Source of the DNA: an uncultured Bacilli bacterium | Lineage (GTDB): Bacteria; Bacillota_I; Bacilli_A; RF39; UBA660 | Direction: 5' to 3' | Assembly (NCBI GenBank): GCA_944363935.1 | Contig: CALVVT010000020.1 | Span: 1 to 33,849, forward strand | DNA: 33,849 nt | Shown here: positions 7,935 through 15,240 of the stretch, piece after piece | Position numbering within the stretch: the first letter of the stretch is position 1 | Layout of the letters: each line of letters begins with the position of its first letter | Program-made: the position numbers and the translations under genes | Notes under the pieces: model-generated | What the model was told of the DNA's origin: nothing | Database searches by the model: none | Seen by the model: the letters and a program-made list of their open reading frames with translations, nothing else

Positions 7935-8633
7935 CTATCCTTTTTTAGTACCTTCTAATTTTTCTTTTACTTTACGTAGATTATTTTTTAGCCATATATT
8001 AGAAGCTTTTAAGTTTGGAAAAGCTTTAATAATTCTTCGGTTTAATATCGATTTACTAGCAAGTGTTTTTCTAACTATTTTAGTTATTTCTTCCGTACTA
8101 TCTTTTAAAGTTCCTAAATTAAGATTTTTAATACCTGTAATAATCTTAAGTGATACCGCAAAATCAAGTAAAAAGAAGAAAAGAATGATATAAGCTAAAA
8201 CATTTACTAATAAATGCGGAGCATTAGATAATAATTTTAAAAACATTGGATTTAAAACATAAATAATTATAACCCCTAAAATACCAAAACCAATAGATTC
8301 AAATAAAGAAACACGGCCATTTAAATTAAATCTTCGGTCACTATAATCCCACCATCTTGTTTTAAATATTTTTTCCATTACATAACTGGTAAAATATTCT
8401 AAAACAACGCAGAAAAACATTGCCATAACAAATAAAATAAACAAATTCTCTTTATATTCAGTTAATGTAAAAGTAATAATTAATGCCCCAACTCCATAAA
8501 TCGGACAGTAAGGTCCAATTAAAAAACCTCTATTAACAACTTTGCCATACAAAATATAAATATCAATTATTTCAACAATCCATCCTAAAAAAGAATAAAT
8601 TATAAATAATAAAAATATCTGTTCAATACTCAT
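7935..8633 (-). CDS. Membrane protein of the CmpB / putative ABC-transporter type IV family
   Basis: A multi-pass protein of about 232 residues with the family signatures (PF06541) near the N-terminus: FLGWIVE, VNRGFLIGPYCPIYG, LEYFTSYVMEK and RWWDYS followed by FNLNGRVSL. Five to six membrane segments are visible and the C-terminal 60 residues are basic and cytoplasmic. The biochemical role of this family is not established in my knowledge. The start is ATG 8633 with GGAGTG six bases before it; the GTG at 8642 lies in that site. The ACT-A/T-rich-AGT hairpin at 7917-7949, just behind the stop, may be its terminator. Confidence 0.8.
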   Translation of the reverse strand: MSIEQIFLLFIIYSFLGWIVEIIDIYILYGKVVNRGFLIGPYCPIYGVGALIITFTLTEYKENLFILFVMAMFFCVVLEYFTSYVMEKIFKTRWWDYSDRRFNLNGRVSLFESIGFGILGVIIIYVLNPMFLKLLSNAPHLLVNVLAYIILFFFLLDFAVSLKIITGIKNLNLGTLKDSTEEITKIVRKTLASKSILNRRIIKAFPNLKASNIWLKNNLRKVKEKLEGTKKG

Positions 8634-8684
8634 AAAACTCACTCCGCAACCATTTTACCATTTTATTTCAATATACGCAAATAA

Positions 8685-8713
8685 TTTACACACATTAGAA
8701 ATCTTGCTATAAT
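8685..8713 (+). promoter_or_regulatory. Sigma-A promoter of the M16 peptidase pair
   Basis: TTTACA (8685-8690), 17 bp, TATAAT (8708-8713); the ATG of the first gene follows 16 bp later, with GGTGAT as ribosome binding site. Confidence 0.7.
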
Positions 8714-8729
8714 AGGTTTGGTGATTTAA

Positions 8730-9980
8730 ATGTTTATAGAGAAAAAAAGAGGACCTTATTTTTTACAAAACAAACAGTTTGGAACTATTACAATTATTGT
8801 AAGTTTTCCTTATGAATATAAAGATGAAGATTTTATGAAATCTCGCTTAATTAAAGATGTTATTAATAGAAGTAATAATTACAAAGAAAAAAAAGATTTT
8901 AAAAAAGTTATTATCGATAATTATATAGTTAATTTATCATCTTACATTGATAGCACCGAAAACACTAGATATATGTTTTTTGAATTAACAATACCAAACC
9001 CTAAAAAATTATCTAAAGTATCTTTAGAAAAAACTATTAGTATTTTAGCTGATTATATATATAATCCTTATACGGAAAATGATGGACTTGAAAAGCTTTC
9101 GGTAGAAAAATTTATCAATCTTTATCATAAAAATATTAAAGAAAGAGAAAATGTAATCTCTGGCTACGCTAGTAGAAGACTATATGAAATATGTGCTCCT
9201 AATACTAAATTAAGTATGAATATGGCTAACCATGAATATTTATTAGATAAAGTAACTAGTAAAAATTTATACGAATTTTATCAAAAAAATATTATAGAAG
9301 GTAATCCTTTTGTCTTTGTTATGGGTGATGTTAACGAAGAAAAAATAACAAAACTAATAGAAAAATATATCTTTAAGAAAAAAGAAGAAATAATTAAAAT
9401 AAGTAAAATTCAAAATCATTTTTTAGAATCTAAAGAATTTCAAGCAATAACCGAAGAAAAAGATTTCTTTCAATCTTATATTACATTAGTCTATAAAGTC
9501 AAAAATATGAGGGAAAAAGACCGTTATACTTTAAGTGCTATTAATAAACTCTTAAGCTCCCAGTCTTCGGATATTTTACTGAAAAAAATGCGTTTAGAAA
9601 ATGATTTAGTTTATACGACAAGCTCCCATGTAATAAATCGCTATGGACTTCTAATTCTAACTGCTTTAATCGAGCGAAATTCCAAAGATAAAGCTATTCA
9701 AACATTAAAAGAAGTTATTGAACTTTTAAAAAATGAAGACTATATTAAACCTTTACTTAAAAAAATCAAAGAAAAAGAAAGAATTGAGCTTATTAAAGAC
9801 AAAGACCGAAAACGTACCCTTATCAATGATTTTATCGACGAGATTTTTGAGATATATAAAGGAAATGACGATTATTACAAAAAACTATGCAAGGTAACAA
9901 CTGGTGATATTGCTGATATCGCAAGCAGACTTGTTTTAGATACCGAGTATTTTGTAAGGGGGAATAAAAATGCCAAATAA
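8730..9980 (+). CDS. ymfF: M16 family peptidase homologue, inactive partner (YmfF-like)
   Basis: A 416-residue member of the insulinase/M16 fold that lacks the zinc motif HxxEH at the expected place, as the B. subtilis YmfF does. Such proteins pair with an active M16 subunit encoded next door, helping form the closed peptide chamber. M16-like segments include the VFVMGDV strand near residue 192 and SSDILLKKMRLENDLVYTTS near residue 280. Its stop lies inside the next gene, so the two are translationally coupled. The pairing with 9970-11232 is the main reason for the name. Confidence 0.75.
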   Translation: MFIEKKRGPYFLQNKQFGTITIIVSFPYEYKDEDFMKSRLIKDVINRSNNYKEKKDFKKVIIDNYIVNLSSYIDSTENTRYMFFELTIPNPKKLSKVSLEKTISILADYIYNPYTENDGLEKLSVEKFINLYHKNIKERENVISGYASRRLYEICAPNTKLSMNMANHEYLLDKVTSKNLYEFYQKNIIEGNPFVFVMGDVNEEKITKLIEKYIFKKKEEIIKISKIQNHFLESKEFQAITEEKDFFQSYITLVYKVKNMREKDRYTLSAINKLLSSQSSDILLKKMRLENDLVYTTSSHVINRYGLLILTALIERNSKDKAIQTLKEVIELLKNEDYIKPLLKKIKEKERIELIKDKDRKRTLINDFIDEIFEIYKGNDDYYKKLCKVTTGDIADIASRLVLDTEYFVRGNKNAK

Positions 9981-11232
9981 CTTAACTACTTATGTTTTAG
10001 AAAACGGACTAACTGTTTACTTTTACAACGATAATTCTAAACACACTATTCGTGCGGAACTTATAACTAAATATGGTGGTAGATATAAAGATTTTATTTT
10101 AGATGGCAAGGAATATCACACCTGCGATGGGGTCGCTCATCTAATAGAACATTTTCTATGTGAACATGGCAAGGCTGGTAATTATCTATCTATAGCTGGG
10201 GAAAAATTAATATCAAGTAATGCTCTAACATCTTTTAATATGACAAGATTTTATATTGATGGCGTTGAAAATATGGAAGAAACATTACTTGCAATGTTAA
10301 CAAATATATATAATCCCCTTTTTACTGAAGAAAATTTAAAAAAAGTTAAGAACGCTATTTACGAAGAAATTAGAAGAAAGAATGATCGAAAATTTTTCGA
10401 ATATAATGTTAAATTTAACGAAGGTTTATACCATAATATTAAAGTTAAAAGCGTTCTTGGAACAATTGAAGAAATAAAAAATTTAGATTTAGATACAGTT
10501 AAAGCTTGCTATAATGCCTTCTATAGACCCGGTAATCAGTTTTTAATTGTAGCTGGTAATTTTGACAAAGAAGAATTCTTAAAACAGATTAAAGACTTTT
10601 TTGACAAACAGCCTATAGAAAAACATGAAACTAAATTAATTGATTTAAAAGAACCAGTCACAGTTAAAAATAAATCTTTTAAAGTATATAAGTATACTAG
10701 TGATACTTATATAGATATTAGATATAAAATCAATATTAAAAAACTTTCTCCAAGGGAAAGACTTGATTTAGAAAGCGCTATAATTAATCACTTGGCTATA
10801 AACTTTGGCCACTTTTCTAAATTAAACGAACAATTAGAAAAGGAAAAAATAGTTGTTGGTGACATAAACTATTGGATAGAGTTTACCAAAGACTTTTTAA
10901 TCTGTTCTATTGGGGGCTACAATACAGATAGTAAAAAATTTATAGATAGTATTAACAATGTAATAAATAAAAAAGAATTTAATAAGGAATTATATGAGTT
11001 AGAAATTAAAGAAACTCTAACAAGGTTTATTTTAAGATTAGACTCTATTAATGCAATAATCGGTCCATTTATTGAAAATAATGTAATATATAATTATCCT
11101 TATTTAGATAAAGCTGAAGACTTTGATATTCCTTTTGAAAAATATAAAAAAATTATAAATAGTTTAGACTTTAGTAACTATACTATTGGCTATTTAATTA
11201 ATCCTGAAAATAAAGAAGATTGTAAAAATTAA
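9970..11232 (+). CDS. ymfH: M16 family zinc metallopeptidase, active partner (YmfH-like)
   Basis: A 420-residue peptidase with the inverted zinc motif HLIEH at residues 57-61 (His57 and His61 bind zinc, Glu60 is catalytic) and the downstream Glu in AIYEEIRRKND about 75 residues later as third ligand. It opens with VLENGLTVYF, typical of the family. No signal peptide is present, so it acts in the cytoplasm. It overlaps the inactive partner by 11 bp, and GGGGG precedes the ATG. The pair likely degrades or processes small peptides; the substrate is unknown. A terminator follows. Confidence 0.88.
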   Translation: MPNNLTTYVLENGLTVYFYNDNSKHTIRAELITKYGGRYKDFILDGKEYHTCDGVAHLIEHFLCEHGKAGNYLSIAGEKLISSNALTSFNMTRFYIDGVENMEETLLAMLTNIYNPLFTEENLKKVKNAIYEEIRRKNDRKFFEYNVKFNEGLYHNIKVKSVLGTIEEIKNLDLDTVKACYNAFYRPGNQFLIVAGNFDKEEFLKQIKDFFDKQPIEKHETKLIDLKEPVTVKNKSFKVYKYTSDTYIDIRYKINIKKLSPRERLDLESAIINHLAINFGHFSKLNEQLEKEKIVVGDINYWIEFTKDFLICSIGGYNTDSKKFIDSINNVINKKEFNKELYELEIKETLTRFILRLDSINAIIGPFIENNVIYNYPYLDKAEDFDIPFEKYKKIINSLDFSNYTIGYLINPENKEDCKN

Positions 11233-11251
11233 TTGTCTTCTTTATTTTTTT
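11212..11251 (+). terminator. Terminator of the M16 pair
   Basis: AAAGAAGA (11212-11219) pairs with TCTTCTTT (11236-11243) and is followed by TATTTTTTT. The stop codon lies in the loop. Confidence 0.65.
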
Positions 11252-11268
11252 GAAAATTTTGTCATTTT

Positions 11269-11295
11269 TTAGCACTTTCTCTTGACAAGTGCTAA
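11269..11295 (+). promoter_or_regulatory. CIRCE operator (HrcA binding site)
   Basis: TTAGCACTT, nine bases, AAGTGCTAA: a perfect 9-bp inverted repeat with the exact spacing of CIRCE. Compared with the consensus TTAGCACTC-N9-GAGTGCTAA the innermost C/G pair is changed to T/A on both arms, which keeps symmetry. It overlaps the -35 box, so HrcA would block transcription until heat stress. hrcA is not in this window. Confidence 0.92.
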
Positions 11296-11309
11296 AATAG
11301 TGGTATAAT
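11282..11309 (+). promoter_or_regulatory. Sigma-A promoter of hsp20
   Basis: TTGACA (11282-11287), 16 bp, TATAAT (11304-11309); the -35 lies within the CIRCE element. Confidence 0.85.
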
Positions 11310-11336
11310 TATAGTTGTGAAAGGATAGTGATAGAT

Positions 11337-11723
11337 ATGTTACCAAGTAGATTTTTTCTTGATAATATGGTAGATAATTTTTTTGCAGATAACGACAACA
11401 AAATGAAATGTGATATTTATGAAAAGGAAGGTATTTATCATGTCGAAATGGACTTACCTGGATTCAGTAAAGACGACATTAAAATTGAAGTAAATAATGG
11501 CAATTTAACCATTAGTGCTGAAAAAGACACCGAAAAAGAAGATAAGAACGAAGATAAAAAATATATTCGCCGTGAAAGAACTTACGGAAAATATTCTCGT
11601 TCATTCTATCTAGGTGATGTTAACGAAGAAGAAATTAATGCTGCCTTTAACAATGGTACATTAACAATATCCATTCCAAAATTAGAAGAAAAACAAACAA
11701 AAAAATATATCGACATTAATTAA
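11337..11723 (+). CDS. Small heat shock protein, Hsp20/alpha-crystallin family
   Basis: A 128-residue ATP-independent chaperone that holds unfolding proteins in a refoldable state. The alpha-crystallin domain runs from about residue 25 (CDIYEKEGIYHVEMDLPGFSK) to 120, with the signature FNNGTLTISIPK near its end and a charged EDKNEDKKY insertion. The start is taken at ATG 11337; AAAGGA ends 11 bases before it, while the in-frame GTG at 11328 lies only two bases behind that site. It is transcribed alone from a CIRCE-controlled promoter and ends in a strong terminator. Confidence 0.93.
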   Translation: MLPSRFFLDNMVDNFFADNDNKMKCDIYEKEGIYHVEMDLPGFSKDDIKIEVNNGNLTISAEKDTEKEDKNEDKKYIRRERTYGKYSRSFYLGDVNEEEINAAFNNGTLTISIPKLEEKQTKKYIDIN

Positions 11724-11726
11724 ATC

Positions 11727-11754
11727 AATTACCGCGCTTAGTGGTAATTTTTTT
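11727..11754 (+). terminator. Terminator of hsp20
   Basis: AATTACCGC/GTGGTAATT stem of 9 bp (one G-U pair), loop GCTTA, then seven T. Confidence 0.85.
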
Positions 11755-11803
11755 CTAAAACTATTTAAAAAATTTAATTTTTATGATAAAATTGATATGT
11801 ACT

Positions 11804-11877
11804 TGTCCCATAGCCAAGCGGTAAGGCAACGGACTCTGACTCCGTCAGCACTGGTTCGAATCCAGTTGGGACAGCCA
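11804..11877 (+). tRNA. tRNA-Gln, anticodon CTG
   Basis: Acceptor arms TGTCCCA and TGGGACA pair perfectly, followed by discriminator G and an encoded CCA. The D arm contains AAGCGGTAAGG, the anticodon stem is ACGGA/TCCGT with loop CTCTGAC (anticodon 11836-11838 CTG, reading CAG), and the T arm is CTGG-TTCGAAT-CCAG. It stands alone between two terminators. Confidence 0.95.
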
Positions 11878-11887
11878 TATAAAAATT

Positions 11888-11913
11888 AACCCTTGGATAC
11901 ACCGAGGGTTTTT
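11888..11913 (+). terminator. Terminator after tRNA-Gln
   Basis: AACCCTTGG/CCGAGGGTT (one G-U pair) with a 5-base loop, then five T. Confidence 0.8.
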
Positions 11914-12016
11914 GTGTGTGTTAAAAGTTTTTTATCTTGTTTTAGGCCCTATACTTAAATAGTTATTTATAAGTTTTTTAAGGTTTATATTACTTAAAAA
12001 GTTCGTAATTTTTACT

Positions 12017-12481
12017 CTAATTACCTACAAAATCATTATATTCTTGTTTATTCGCATAAGAGCTAAAAAGACGGCCACTTTTAAAATTAATACTAGGATA
12101 TTTATTTTTTAAATCATTTTCTGCATAACTTATACCACTACCACCAGAAGTTCCAAAAGGAATTACAGTTTTGCCATTAAAATCATAACTTTCTAAAAAA
12201 GTATTAATTATATTAGGGGCGATTCCCCACCAAATAGGAAAGCCTAAATAAATATTTTGATAAGCTTCTAAATTAACTTTATTTATAATAACAGGTCTAA
12301 TACTTGGATTATTTTTTTCCACAGTACTTCTACTATTACTATCATTCCAATTTAAATCTGCAGCTGTATAAGGTTCTTCTGGAATTATTTCAAATAAATC
12401 TCCATTACAAACTTCAGCTAAATTTTCAGCCACCTTTTTAGTTGTACCAGTAGCAGAAAAATAAACAACTAAATTTTTCAT
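12017..12481 (-). CDS. Flavodoxin family protein
   Basis: A 154-residue FMN-binding protein. The phosphate-binding loop is FSATGTTKKVAE at residues 8-19, and FPIWWGIAPN near residue 81 and GTSGGSG near residue 110 are the other two FMN-contact loops. It fits the flavodoxin_4 subgroup seen beside oxidoreductases rather than classical electron-transfer flavodoxins. ATG 12481 has GAAAGGATG upstream. It is a single-gene unit driven by a MerR-type promoter that matches the AdhR operator of B. subtilis, so induction by aldehydes or other electrophiles is likely. Its regulator is not in this window. Confidence 0.88.
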   Translation of the reverse strand: MKNLVVYFSATGTTKKVAENLAEVCNGDLFEIIPEEPYTAADLNWNDSNSRSTVEKNNPSIRPVIINKVNLEAYQNIYLGFPIWWGIAPNIINTFLESYDFNGKTVIPFGTSGGSGISYAENDLKNKYPSINFKSGRLFSSYANKQEYNDFVGN

Positions 12482-12502
12482 AACATCATCCTTTCTTATT
12501 TA

Positions 12503-12533
12503 ATTTTAACACTTAAAGTTTACTTTAAGTCAA
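12503..12533 (-). promoter_or_regulatory. MerR/AdhR-type promoter and operator of the flavodoxin gene
   Basis: On the minus strand TTGACT (12533-12528) and TAAAAT (12508-12503) are separated by 19 bp, the stretched spacer of MerR-regulated promoters. Filling the spacer is a perfect 8-bp inverted repeat ACTTAAAG-TAAA-CTTTAAGT (12511-12530). It contains CTTAAAG-N4-CTTTAAG, the operator described for the MerR-family regulator AdhR. Confidence 0.85.
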
Positions 12534-12551
12534 GAAAAAAGTATAATTTTT

Positions 12552-13385
12552 TTATACTTCTATTACTTTTCCTTTTAAATTACAAATGTAAGCTTTAGGT
12601 AATAATTTTTTTATTTCTTTTAACATCTTCTTATCTTGTTCATAACTTTTACCTACTAATACTCCTTCAATAAAACAAGAAGGAATTCCAAATAAAACAG
12701 CACTTTCTCTATCAGTAAAAAAAGCGTCTTTATTTTTTCTATCTATAACAAAGTATTCATAATATTTAGGATTAACAAACTCTTTAACATCTTTATCATT
12801 AATCTTATCAGTTAAAATATCGCCTTCTAAAAGTTTCTTTATTTCCTTACTTTGACCATTTATTATAATTCCTATTTGAATATTATTTTGGACCAAACTT
12901 GGCATAAATCTAGCTTCTTTTGTTTGTTCTAAATTCCATTTATGATATTCGTCTTTAAAAGAAATTATATCTAAAATATTAGGCATATCATCGTAACTAA
13001 TAACTGCTATTTCCTGCTTGTTTGGACCGGCAAATTTTATCGTTCCTCCACTATAAAAGTTAATATAATCTTTTAACAAATAATCTTTTTGTAAATTCCA
13101 TACACCTACACAGCAAGGATATTTTGAATTTCTTCCACCAATAAAAAATCCTGCTATTAATCCATTATTTACAATTTCTTTTAAACCTTCTATATTTTTA
13201 TAAGTACCATGTAACAATGTTCCTTTTTTCAAAAAAACATCATCACCAATATTATAATTATGTTTAATATTTTCTATAGTATTTTCTATTTCATAATAAT
13301 TTTCTATCTGTTTAATCATTATTTTTTTTGAAACCTTTTCCTTTAATTCTCTATTAGTAATTTTTATATAATCTTCTTTTATCAT
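12552..13385 (-). CDS. Unknown protein, possibly ADP-ribosyltransferase-like
   Basis: A 277-residue cytoplasmic protein without signal or membrane segments. I do not recognise it with certainty. The segment LLHGTYKNIEGLKEIVNNGL (about residues 57-76) has the shape of the first core motif of ADP-ribosyltransferase-like folds, where HGT contacts NAD and a GL follows after a helix. Near the C-terminus SCFIEGVLVG could place the third conserved residue (Glu) of the H-Y-E triad, and FYSGG in the middle could give the Tyr. This is inference from pattern only. Its start lies 4 bp behind the stop of the cyclophilin-like gene, so the two form one transcription unit. Confidence 0.4.
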   Translation of the reverse strand: MIKEDYIKITNRELKEKVSKKIMIKQIENYYEIENTIENIKHNYNIGDDVFLKKGTLLHGTYKNIEGLKEIVNNGLIAGFFIGGRNSKYPCCVGVWNLQKDYLLKDYINFYSGGTIKFAGPNKQEIAVISYDDMPNILDIISFKDEYHKWNLEQTKEARFMPSLVQNNIQIGIIINGQSKEIKKLLEGDILTDKINDKDVKEFVNPKYYEYFVIDRKNKDAFFTDRESAVLFGIPSCFIEGVLVGKSYEQDKKMLKEIKKLLPKAYICNLKGKVIEV

Positions 13386-13389
13386 AACA

Positions 13390-13884
13390 TCACTGACTAA
13401 TAGAAACTGTAACTTGCTGATTTAAAGCAATATCAGCTAAACCATTAGGATTATCAATCTTACCTATTTTCGTATAACTATAATCGGTTTCAAAACTTTC
13501 ATAAAAAATAACTAAACAATTATTACCATATAACATAATATCTCCGACTTCAACAGTCTCTACTTTTTTGGGATTAATAGGAAAACTGCCATCAAAATAA
13601 TAATATTTTTCATTATCATTCAAATCGTTCATTTCCATTGTTATCGGAAGTTTACTAATAAAATCACGAGTTGTTTCATTATCTTCTAAAGTGGCTGTAT
13701 AATTATTGCCATCAATACTAATATTTATTTTATCGATAAATTCTTCTTCTTTTTCCTTTTTCTTCTCTATTTTATTTTCTTTAGTATCAGTTTCCACACT
13801 TTCACTATCTGTTTGACTTGTTAAAACTAAACAAATAATAAGTATTAAAACTAATGCACCAACAATTATAATCCATTTTTTCAT
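13390..13884 (-). CDS. Membrane-anchored or secreted cyclophilin-like domain protein
   Basis: About 164 residues. A hydrophobic N-terminal segment (residues 3-21) acts as signal or anchor, followed by a Lys/Glu-rich linker to about residue 48. The rest is a cyclophilin-like fold domain: INISIDGNNYTATLEDNET, then a KLPITMEMNDLN segment, KYYYFDGS, VGDIMLYGNNCLVIFYESF and KIGKIDNPNGLA. These domains resemble the DUF4430/cyclophilin_like group and have no proven isomerase activity. The start is uncertain: ATG 13884 has AAAGGTG very close, whereas GTG 13890 sits five bases after AAGGA; the difference is two residues. It is first in a two-gene unit. Confidence 0.78.
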   Translation of the reverse strand: MKKWIIIVGALVLILIICLVLTSQTDSESVETDTKENKIEKKKEKEEEFIDKINISIDGNNYTATLEDNETTRDFISKLPITMEMNDLNDNEKYYYFDGSFPINPKKVETVEVGDIMLYGNNCLVIFYESFETDYSYTKIGKIDNPNGLADIALNQQVTVSISQ

Positions 13885-13960
13885 AAGCACCTTTATCCTT
13901 TCTATTAATATTTTACCAAATTTTTACTAATTTTAAAAGAAATTATCATTTAAAACCTAA

Positions 13961-14037
13961 AAATGCACAATATTTTAAAAACATTGTGCATTTTTTGCTA
14001 TTTTTCGACTGTTTTGCCCAATCATTGGGCATTTTTT
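13961..14037 (+). repeat. Two tandem hairpins of like design in a long intergenic region
   Basis: Hairpin 1: AAATGCACAAT (13961-13971) pairs with ATTGTGCATTT (13983-13993), then T run. Hairpin 2: TGCCCAA (14015-14021) pairs with TTGGGCA (14025-14031), then six T. Both have the form GCNCAA(T)...(A)TTGNGCA followed by T on the plus strand, but no plus-strand gene ends here. On the minus strand they would lie in the leader of the cyclophilin-like gene. The remaining 13891-14126 shows no gene. Confidence 0.6.
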
Positions 14038-14126
14038 ACATTTTTATAACTCAATTATAGTATATACAAAATAAAAAAAATTATCACTGTATTTAGACTC
14101 TTTTCGACCACACAATTTAAAATTAA

Positions 14127-14152
14127 TTAAAAAACGAACTATTTTTAGTTCG
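14127..14152 (-). terminator. Terminator of tmRNA
   Basis: CGAACTA/TAGTTCG stem with a 4-base loop, followed on the minus strand by six T. Confidence 0.85.
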
Positions 14153-14166
14153 AGTAATTATCAATA

Positions 14167-14520
14167 TGGTGGAGCCGAGGAGAATTGAACTCCTGTCCAA
14201 ATATACTTCAAAATAAACGTCTACAAGTTTAGTTAACTATTAAATGTCCTAATAAATAAAGTAGTTAACAACTAATTTATTAGTAAGCCTATAATATTCA
14301 TTACTATTTCTAGGCTAAATAGTAATATAGCCCGTTAAAGTGAGCCCTTATAAATTTCCACGGGCAAGAAATAAATAAGAGCGCTTTGCACATTTCCTAG
14401 GCAAAAGCTAATTGGCCATTATAGCCTTTTTCTTTTCCATTTATTATGATTTTGTACGTAACGTGCACACCCGACTTGCAGTTTAAATCACCATATACCT
14501 GTCGAAACCAAGACGGCCCC
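14167..14520 (-). ncRNA. ssrA: Transfer-messenger RNA (tmRNA)
   Basis: The 5' end GGGGCCG (14520-14514) pairs with CGGCTCC just before the encoded ACCA 3' end (14167), forming the tRNA-like acceptor stem. GTTCAATTC near the 3' end is the T loop. The inner reading frame runs from GGA at 14438 to TAG at 14399-14397 and encodes GKEKGYNGQLAFA, so with the charged alanine the tag is AGKEKGYNGQLAFA. The resume context ATAATAAAT-GGA-AAA parallels the B. subtilis one. Length is 354 nt. It releases stalled ribosomes together with SmpB, whose gene lies just upstream on the same strand. Confidence 0.95.
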
Positions 14521-14535
14521 AAATAAGTGCTTTAT

Positions 14536-14564
14536 ATTATAACACGCATATATATGTTTGTAAA
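14536..14564 (-). promoter_or_regulatory. Sigma-A promoter of ssrA
   Basis: On the minus strand TTTACA (14564-14559), 17 bp, TATAAT (14541-14536). Transcription would begin about 8 nt before the mature 5' end, consistent with RNase P processing. Confidence 0.85.
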
Positions 14565-14592
14565 TAGTTTTATTAAAGCTTGACATAAATTG

Positions 14593-15234
14593 TCATATCG
14601 TCTTAGGCGAATAATCAGTTATTTCAAGACAGCAAGCATTCTCTTCTTGATATTTAACAAGTTCAGTAGTAATTTCTGAAAGACTAATAAATGTATCGTG
14701 AAAACCAAATGTTTTAGAAATTTCTTCCATTTCTTTATAAAACTCTATAAAATCTCCTTTAGAATACATATAATATCTATCGTCTAATAATATTGTATAC
14801 ATTAAATCTACTAAATTATTTTTTAAAGAAAAATTTTCTAATTCTTCAATTTTTTCATTATATAAATTTACATATCTTTCTAAAATAAAATCAGCAAGTT
14901 TACTTGTTTTTTCATTTAAATAAAGTAAACTCAAATAATTAAGCTTTTCCTGAATTATTTCTATTATTTCTAGAACTTCAAGCATTTCTGTAGTTAAATA
15001 TTCTCTTACAGCTCTTCTAACCCAATTATTATCAAAATAATTTAAATCATGCTCTTTAAAACCTTGTTCTAGTTCTTCTACTTTTCTTTGATAATAACTA
15101 AAATAATTTTTCATATTTATATGGCCATTAGTTATTTTTCTGATTTTATTTAAAATAGCTTCTAAATTACCTTCAAAAATATTAGTTTTAGCTACAAATA
15201 AATTCTTTTCATCTCTATCTGTCCACTTTTCCAT
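14593..15234 (-). CDS. Helical protein of unknown function in the rnr-smpB-ssrA block
   Basis: About 213 residues, soluble, strongly acidic and predicted to be nearly all helix, with long Glu/Leu-rich stretches such as EMLEVLEIIEIIQEKLNYL. I see no catalytic motif and do not recognise the family. It begins straight behind the smpB stop: ATG 15240 abuts the TAG, but GAGG sits only 3 bases from it and 9 bases from ATG 15234, which I therefore prefer. Translation is probably coupled to smpB. Its position between smpB and ssrA suggests a link to ribosome rescue or RNA turnover, which is inference only. Confidence 0.65.
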   Translation of the reverse strand: MEKWTDRDEKNLFVAKTNIFEGNLEAILNKIRKITNGHINMKNYFSYYQRKVEELEQGFKEHDLNYFDNNWVRRAVREYLTTEMLEVLEIIEIIQEKLNYLSLLYLNEKTSKLADFILERYVNLYNEKIEELENFSLKNNLVDLMYTILLDDRYYMYSKGDFIEFYKEMEEISKTFGFHDTFISLSEITTELVKYQEENACCLEITDYSPKTI

Positions 15235-15240
15235 AACCAT

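Noticed and set aside
7705-8193. Plus-strand 162-codon open frame
   Set aside because: It spans two minus-strand genes and their intergenic region, has no ribosome binding site and reads as reverse complement of real coding sequence.
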